From positions 1-64,000 of the forward strand of contig JANXYG010000129.1 of the NCBI GenBank assembly GCA_025350245.1: a stretch of DNA of 64,000 nucleotides. The letters are read 5' to 3'. The DNA is from Betaproteobacteria bacterium. GTDB taxonomy: Bacteria > Pseudomonadota > Gammaproteobacteria > Burkholderiales > Ga0077523. This document shows positions 54,101 to 63,100 of the stretch, piece by piece (the stretch's first letter is position 1; each line of letters starts with the position of its first letter). A model generated the notes under the pieces. The model did not search any database, had not been told where the DNA came from, and saw only the letters and a program-made list of their open reading frames with translations. The position numbers were made by a program, and so were the translations under genes.

Positions 54101-57100
54101 CGCCGGTGCCACCAGACCCGCCGGTGCCGCCCGCACCGCCACCCACACCGAACAGCCCGGCGTTCCCGCCGCCGCCGCCACCACCGCCGCCACCACCGGT
54201 GCCGGACCCGCCGCCGCCGCCCCCGCTGCCGCCACCGCCACCGCCACCGCCAGCGCCGCCGGTCAGGAAGTCGCCCGATGGCAGATTGTTGCCGCCCACC
54301 CCATCGAACCCGCTGAGACCGCTGGTGCCGCCACCCCCCACGCTGGCACTACCGTCCCCGCCTGTGGCGCTGCCCGGGGCGCCGCCACTGCCACCGTTCG
54401 AGCCGAAGCCCGGCGTGCCACTGAGGCCGAACCGGGTAAAGATGTCGGAAGGCAACAGGCTGCCGCCACCGCTGCCGCCACCCGGATTGGAGAAAGCGGC
54501 GCCACCGGTATTGCCGGTCTGGCCGGCCTGGGCGCTGCTCCCCCAGGCGCCGTTGCCGCCGCCCGATCCCGCAGCGCCAGCCCCGGCTGCGCCGGAGCCC
54601 GTCCCGCCAGCACCGCCGGCACCACCGATGCCGGGGCTGCCGCCGACCGGAATGAAGCCGAACAACAGTTGCTTGCCACCCGCGCCACCGGCGCCACCAC
54701 CACCACCACCACCGCCGACACCACCACCGGCACCCGGCGTTGCCCCCACCGCCGAGGCGTCGATCCGCACGTCGGCACCGATGTTGACGTCGTCACCGAC
54801 ATAGAGCGAAACCGGCCGGTCGCCGACCACCTGGATGTGCGCGCCCGACGGAATGTCGAGATTGCCGAGCACGTCGAAGCGCGCCACGCCGTCGACCACG
54901 GCAGCGGTGAACGCACTGCCGAAGAACAGCGACGGTTCGCCGTCGTCCCCGATGATGCTCAGGGTGTTCGTGTCGATCGTCACCGTTGCATCGGTCGTGC
55001 CCAGACTCACGGCCGCGCTGCCGAGACCGCCGTTGAACAGATCGAGGCCGGAGATCACCTGCGCGGTGTTGCCGCCGCGCACGAAGTACGTGGCGTTCTG
55101 CGTGCGCGATGCCGCCGGCGGCCAGTTGACCAGCACTTCATAGCGGCCCGGGTCGAGGTCGCCGAACGTCCACTTGGCTGCCGTGCTGTCGTCGACGCCG
55201 TTGCGGAAGGCATAGTCGCCTTCGAACGCGGCTGCGACGGGATTGAGGTTGCCGCCCCAGCCCGGCGCCGTGAAGGCCGGCACCGGATCGATCGTGCCGA
55301 CGATGCCGACATCCCCGTTGTCGACGATGCGTTGGCCGGCGAGGTCCTCGATGTTGGAAATCGCGTTGCCGTCGAGGCGCAGCACCTGCAGGTTGAACAA
55401 TGCCGTGAACGGCTTGGCATCGGTGATGGTCTGGTTGCGCAGGCTGAGCACCTGCAGGTCGGTCTGCACCTTGAGAGCCGCGGCATCGACGACGGGTGTC
55501 GCCACCGTATCGGGCAACAGCACCGAGGTCGGAATGATCTGCTTCGGGCCGTTGACCGGGTCGTAGCTCAGCTTGATGCCGGCACCGCCGAACGCCTCGA
55601 AGTAGTCGAGGCGCAGGTCATGCCAGCCCTTTGTCAGGACAACGCTGCCGGATGCCTCGCTCATGGAATGGAGGCCGTCGTTGTTGACCACCAGGCCACC
55701 GTCGATGAACAACTTGCTGCCGTCATCGGATTCGGTGAAGAACGTCACCGCACCGACCGCGCCGATCCAGACCTTGCCGCTCCAGCGCGCGAAGAACAGA
55801 TCGCTGTTCACGCCGGGCGCGAAACCTCCCAGGGTCGACGGCATGTTCACCGTCGATTCGATACGGGTATTCACGGCGTTGGCGTTGGTGAAGAAGGGGC
55901 GGAACCGCCGCCCCACGACGCGTCCGCTGAGCAACTCGTCGACCGATGAGATCGCGCCGTCCGCGAACGCGCCTTCCTGCGACTCGTTCCAGTAGCGTGC
56001 CGTCAGGCCGCCGGTGCTGTAGCTGTCGAGCGACAGGAACTGCAGGCCGCGCTCCACGCCCGAGGCCTGCTGCCACTTCAGGTCGGCGAACTCCGCGAGA
56101 TCGCTGACGGTGTTGCCGTCGAAGGACAGGCTCTGCAGCTGGTCCATCAGCTTGATGGCGCGCAGTTCGTTCGGCACGCTCGAGTCGAGCGACTGGATCT
56201 GCGGATTGAAGTCGAGTGCCAGGTGGTGCAGGTTGAGCAGGCCGGCCTGGAAGTTGATGGCGTCACGATAGACGCCGACGACATCATCGATCGCCGGGCC
56301 GGTGCTCAGGGCCCCGAACTGCCGTTTTTGCAGCCGCAGCAGTTCGTCGGCCGACAGGTTGTTGTTGGCGAGATTGAGACTCTCGAGATTGACGGCGAAG
56401 TCGAGCCCGCTCAGGTTCTGCACGTTGCGCGACGACGCATCGAGCAATTGGAGCTGCGCCAGGCGACTGGCGAGGATGCGCTGCTGCCAGGCCACGCCCG
56501 ACGCGAGCGTCGCGTCGGTGCGGTCCGAGGCGCCATCCACGTGCACCAGAGGGCGTCCCGCGTAGTCGAAGGTGATCGGCAGCCCGAGCGCTTCGGCGAT
56601 CGCCACGCGCAGGCCGTCGTCCTTGATCGCGATCAGCGCATCGGTGAACGGGCGGATCGGCAACGGCGACAGTTCACTGCCGTCGGGATCGACGCGGGTT
56701 TCGCGCCCGAGGTCGAAATCGCGGACTTCGAAACCTTCGCCGATGAAGCTGTCCTTGCCGCTGTCGCCGGTGAGCCGGTCGACGTTGGCATTGCCGACGA
56801 TCAGGTCATCGCCATCGCCGCCGGCGATACGGTCGCGATCGGTGGTGGGGTGCGAGTTGCCGATCTTGGGCGCGGATACCTCGACCTTGAACGCCGAATC
56901 CTTCGCCACGGCGCCGTCGGGGCTGTAGATCCGCAGGTAGAAGCTGCCGGCCTTGACGTCGCGCAGATCGATGATCGAGGTGCCGCGCGAGATCAGTTGG
57001 CCTTCCTTGGTGTAGAGGTCGGCCAGCACGCCCTGGTCGCGCGGGATCAGCTTCAGACCGGTCTTGCCGGGCGCACCGCCGCCCGCCATGGCGAGCGAGA

Positions 57101-60100
57101 TCTGGTCGAGCGTCGAGGTGTTCTCGATGCGGACCGTCAGGCGGGTTTCGCCGCGTGCCAGCGCCGCCCGCACGGCGGACGTGAGATCGACTTCCGTGGG
57201 CGCGCCGGCGATCTGCCCGGTCGTGGTGTATGCCGCGGGCGCCTGCAGGTCGCTGACGGTGACCTGGTCGTCGCCTTCACCCTTGAGGACGCTGACCGAC
57301 ACGTCGATCGGCGGCGGCACGATCTGGTCGAACACCTGCGTGCCGCCTTCGGTGCCGTCGGTGACCCAGAGCTTGTCGCCCGACCGGAAGAACAGCCGCC
57401 CGCCCTGCGCGCGGAGGTCATCGGCGTTGATGCCCGCGGCGGCGATCGCCGTGGTCGCGCCGGTCGCGGCGTTGGTGACGAACAACTTCTGATAGCGGAC
57501 GAAGAACAGTCGCGCACCGGCATCGGTATCGACGGCGGTGAGCTGGGTCGGCGCCGACCCCGGAAGACCGGCAACCGGGTCGGTGATGCGGACCGTGCCC
57601 GCGTTGGTGCCGTCGGTTCGCCACAACTCGCGCCGCGTCGCCGTATCGTTGGCCACGAAGAAGACGACGTTGCCCACCCGCGTGAAATCCGTCGGGAACG
57701 AGCTGTTGACCACACCTGGCCGGAGGATCGGCACGGACGGCAGTTCGAACGACGTCCCCAGGAACCCGCCCCGCCCTCCCCCGATCCGCACGATCCTGCC
57801 CGGAGTGTCCGCCGGGTTCACGTTGAACAGCAGGCCCGCGGTGCTGGTGTCGGCTGCCGTGGAGTCGAGACGGTAGACCTCGGTCCCGGTCAGCAACGTG
57901 GTGGTGGAGTTCGGGCCGTCGAAGGCATCCAGCGCCCGGAACACCACCTGCCCGTTCGGCAGCACCGTCAGGCTGGTGGGGTCGGAGGACGTCCCCGGAA
58001 GATTCGAGAGCCGGGTGAAGACGCTGCCGTCATAGCTGAACACGTCACTGTCGAATCCGGTGGTCCCCGGTGCGGCAGTGAACAGGAGTCGGTCCGGCCC
58101 CGCCGCGGTGAGACCGTCGGCGAACCGGAACAGGCCGGTCCCGATCCCGGCGACCGCGCTGTCGGCGCCGCCCACCTTGAACAGCGAGCGATTGGCGTCC
58201 TGGTTGGCGGTCGTGCCGACGAAGTAGAGGGTGCGGCCGACGGCGGTGAGATTGAACAGGTTCACCAGCGCGGAAGTCCCGCCGATCTGCGTGGTGCCGG
58301 CACCGTCGTTGCGGAACAGGCTGTCCACCCCGGCATTGTTGGCGACGAAGTACAGCGCATCGTCGCTGCGTGCCGATACCTGGGTCGCACCGAACCCGAT
58401 GGCTGAGCCGCCCTCAAGACTGATGCGCGTGATGCGCGGCGTGCTGCTGGAGAGCACGAGGGCATTGGAAACACTGGTCGACACGGCGATGTCGCCAGCG
58501 CCGAATCCTGCGCCGATCAAGGCGGCGGCGATGGCGTCGGCGAGATCCTGACGCAGGTCCGCGACCGAGGTGTTGGCATGCGTGGCGGCGGCGTCGAGAG
58601 CCAGGGCAACGGCGACGGTACGGCCGTCGGCGGTGACGATGCCCAGTTGCAGCGGAATGCGGATGGCGGGGCGCCCGTCGGCCGGCGCCGCGCCAACAGC
58701 CGTCAGCGCGACGCTCCGGACGGCGGCCTGGCCGGCGTCGAACCCGAGCGAGGTCGCACCACCGATCGTGACCCCGTGGAAGGCCGCGTCGACAGCGCCC
58801 AGCACCAGATGTCCGGCGTTCAGTCCGGTGCCGGCCGAGAAGGCGATGGCGTTGCCGCTCAGGCCCAGCGTCGCTAGGCGTGACGACAGCGCCGTGTTCA
58901 GGTCGGCGGCCCAGTCCGAGGCCGTCAGGTTGCCGGCCACGGCTGCGGCGGAAAGGGTGAGATTGAGCACTCGCGGCGACGTGACGCCGACCTGGTTCAG
59001 CGTGATGGTGAAGCCAAGATCCGCGGTGAACGCGACGGGGTCCGGCACGACGCCGGTTCCAACCATGCGCACGTTCTGTGGCGACGCCTGGGCCCCGGTC
59101 GGACGCCCGTCGACCAGGGTGCCGAAGCCCACGCTGCCCGCGTCGCGCGCGAGCAGCTGGACGATGGCGGCGTTGTTGGCCGTGAAGCGGAACGCCCCGT
59201 TGTTCAGGCCGACGGTGATGTCGTTGGCGGCCAACCCGGCAGCTCCGCCCAGCGCCGTCAGGCGGGCGTTGATCGTCGTCTGCAGATCTGCACGAAGATC
59301 GTCTGCGGTGGCGTTACCCGCGGTGTCGGCACGCGGCACGGTCACGTCGAGGACCACACGTTGCCCCGCCGTCGTCAGCGCTTCGAGGGCGAAGGTGGTG
59401 TCCACGGCCGGGATGCCATCGAGCGGCGCGGGCGCGGCGGCGGTCAGCACGCTGGTACCCAGCGCTGCCGTGAACTGCGCGGGCGTGCCGAGGATGTCGG
59501 ACACCTTGACCGTGCCGCCCGTCGTGCCATCACTCTTCCAGAGTTCGGCGCCGCCACTGCTCGCATTGGCCGTGAAATACAGCGTACCGCCGACGTCGAC
59601 CAGATTGACCGGCGCCGAGCCGGCCGCACCAGGATTGATGTCCCTGACCCGCCGGGTGCCGCCGGCGGTGCCGTCGGTGACCCAGAGTTCGTTGCCCGCG
59701 CCGGTATCCTGCGCGGTGAAGAACAGCAGGCCGCCGGAGGCAGTGATGTTGCCGACGTTGGTCGGCGAGGCCACCGGCGCCACGGCGCCCGGGGCGTCGA
59801 GCACCAGCTTCGCCCCGTCGAGCATCTCCGGATGCCCGGCGTACTGCAGGAACTGCCCGAGATCGAACTCGAGTACACCACCGCTGGAAACCTGGATCTG
59901 CACGGAATAGGCGCGCGTGAACGATCCCTGTGAAGCCAGGGCGCTGCCGGTCGCGACATTGCCGGCACTGCCCTGGTCAGCGCCGAGATTGCCGCCGAGC
60001 AACTGCACACTGCGCTTGAACGTGGGATTGTCGAGATTGTCGTCGAAGCCGTTGTCGAAGGCGATCACACCGGCGTTGTCGCTGGCGGCGGACCCGTCCT

Positions 60101-63100
60101 TCCAGCCGAAGAAGTAGTCAGCAGGCCCCACCGCGTCCGAGCCGTTGATCGCGCCGAAGTCGAAGGTGTGCTGCGATCCGCCATTGACCGTGCGCGTCAC
60201 GCCGACGCCGGTGATCTGATAGCGACCGTCATCGAGGAGCTTGAAGATGACCGGCGTGATCTCACGCGTGCCGCTGAAGCCCCCGGCCTGCAGTGACCAG
60301 CGCGTGAAGTGGCCGGGCTGCGGAATGCGGTCGGCGACGAACAGGCCACCGCTCAGGCCGTCCACCTGCGAGCGATCGACGATGCGACCGCCGACCAGCG
60401 TCGGCTGCACGATCCGGCCCTTGCTCGAATTGTGCGGGTCGACCGCCTCGATGAACGAATCGACCACGCCGGGGGACACGCGGATGGCATTGCCGGTATC
60501 ACCATCGCCCAGGGTGGTGAAGCGATACCACTGCTGCGTCTCGCCCTGGCGCAGCACGAAATCGTCCTTGCCGTCGCAGTTGATGTCCAGCGTCTGGAAG
60601 ACTTCGGGGCGACCGGTGTTGGTGTCGACCAGGAAATCCCCGGCACCCGCGACCGAGGTGTTGAGCAGGTCGATGATCTGGTCCGGTGCCGGCAGCGCCG
60701 GCGGCGCGGATGCGCCGTAGGCGACGTACAGCTTGCCCGCGCCGGGGACGATGCCTTCGGTCACATAGTCGGACCCGATAGCGCCGAGCAGCAGGTCGTC
60801 CACCCCGTCGTGGTTGATATCGATGCCCGGCGTCGCGGCCAGCGAGCCGAACCGGTCGAACTCCGACTGTCCGCGGATCACGGAATCGGCGCTGGTCAGG
60901 GTCACGTCGCCACCACGTTCCGTGACCGAGAACACGACATAGGCCGCGCCGCGTTCGTCGACATCGAGCACATTGCCCGTACCGGTGGCCGTGGTCGTGC
61001 GCGTGGGTTCGCCGATCAGCAGATCCGCCTTGCCGTCGGCATTGAAGTCGCCTGCCGTCACATTGAGCACGCCGCTGTAGGTGACGCCTACGGGAATGGA
61101 CGAGGCCTGGTCGCGACGCACGGTGATCAAGGCATCTTCCGGCTTGAGCACCGTGGCGGTGCCGGCGAAGTCGCTGCGGCCGGCGAACACGAACAGCCCG
61201 CCTTCCTCGTTGCGATCGGTGGGCCCGGTCTTGCGACCTTCGAAAGTGCGGCCGACGGCGAACTCGTCGTAACCATCGTGGTTGAGGTCGCCCAGCGCCG
61301 CCACGGACCCGCCGATGCCGAAGCCGGCGACGATTGCGGTGTCGCTCTGGCCGAGCGTGAGGAACGCAAAACTGGTGCGGCCCCGGAACAGGTGCACCTC
61401 GCCGTAGCTCGGAATGCGGTCCGCGAGCGTGCCTTCGCCGCCCAGACCGCCAGCAGCGCCGAAGGTGATCGCGCCGGCATCGGCGATCAGCACATCGTCG
61501 AGGCCGTCACCATTGACATCGCCGGCGACCGTGGTGATGAAGCGGGGGCTTGCCATCGCAGAACTGGATGCGGAATTCGGGCCACCACCATCGAGCAGCA
61601 GTCCCTGCGCCCGGGTCCGGATCGATGTCTGGAAACCGGCATTGCTCACGTCCTGGTAGTTGAACAAGGCGCGAACGGAGGCCGACCACGTGTTGCGGGC
61701 GCTGCTCGAGCCACCCCACAGCGCCTGGCCCGACAAGACTTCACCGATGCGGGCAGACACGGCGACATTGAAGGTCTGGTCGCTGGTGACGAGCAGATCG
61801 GCGAAGCCGTCGTCGTTCCAGTTGAGCACCGACAGGCTCGCGCCGGGATTCGAAAGTTCCGGCCGCAGGCTGTTGCCAGCCCGCAACGACCCGCTGTCGA
61901 GCTGGCGTACCCGGTTCTGTCCCGCGACGCCGAGGACCTTGTCGATCCAGGCGCGGTCGATCACGCGTGGTACGTCGATCAAGCTGACATCGCGCGGACC
62001 GCCCATGATCGCGGTGATGACCGTCTGGGTGTTGTCGTCCGAGCGGCGGAAGAACACGAGGTCGGTGTAACCGTCGCCGTTCACGTCGCCCATGCGCTCG
62101 GCGGCACGACCGACGTCCGCCGAGATCAGGACATCCGCCTCGTCGGCAATGCCGGTCACGCCGTCGAGCTTGACCGGCCCGAACAGCAGGTAGCTGCCGA
62201 GATCGCCATGGACCAGGAGGTCGGCTTCGCGATCGCCGTTGAAGTCGGTGAGCTTCACGCCGGTGGAGAGGGCCTCGGCTTCCGAGCCCCCGGCAACGGC
62301 GAACGAGTCGCGCAACTGCGGCGTGGTCTGGGTCGCGATGTCGATGCCCGGCACGGTGCGCCCGGCACCTGGAACGGTCGGCCGGGCAAGATCGAACACG
62401 TAGGGCTGGATCGGCAGGCGGTTCGCTGCCGTGACGAGATCCCGCGGTTGCACCGGCCCGAGGCCGCTGCCGTCGTAGAACCGCAGCCCGTCGCCGGACG
62501 GGCCGGCCACGGCAAGCCGGTTGTAGGTCTTGCCGCCAGTGTTGAATGCATTGCCGCCACCGAACAACATGGCTTGCGGCAGCACGGCGCCGGGCGCGGC
62601 GAAGGTGGCGCGCGCCGGTTCGAACACGAGATCGGGCACGGCAAAGGCGCCGGTGAGCTGGGTGCGATCGGCGCCGAAGTAGACGTTGGTGACCTGGTGC
62701 TCAAGCCTGCCGACTTCGTTCAGCTTCTGGGTCGTGGTCATGACCGCCGCGCCAAGATCGCCGAAACCGTCGCCATTGAAATCGCCGATGCCGTGGAACT
62801 CGAGGTTGGGCATCGCCACCGCGCGGGCGGGATCCGCCAGCAGGGTCGAGAGCGAGACGTCGCCGCTGAACGCCGCGCCGAACACCAGCACGTTGTCGCC
62901 GCTCGGCGTGTCGATGAACAGGTCGGTCCTGCCATCGCCGTCGACATCGCCGACGGTCCAGGCGCGCGTGCCCTGGTCCAGGTCCGTGATGCTGCCGAAG
63001 ATCGACGGTGCCCCTGCGCCTGCCTGGCCGACAAGGAACACCAGGCTCGAGCCCGTCAGCATCGCGAAGTCGTCGATCGTGTCGCCGCCGCTCATGGCAC

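Noticed and set aside
53700-54740. Possible CRISPR or tandem-repeat array in the GC-repetitive region
   Set aside because: No constant repeat/spacer periodicity; explained by in-frame Gly codons.
53554-54804. Pro-rich 416-aa plus-strand ORF (PPPPPPVPDPPPPPPL...)
   Set aside because: Antisense of the Gly-rich GGN repeats; not an independent Pro-rich protein.
56740-56850. Classifying the giant protein as a classical RTX adhesin
   Set aside because: Only one short GGDGDD-like motif is present rather than an RTX array, and no T1SS genes are in the window.
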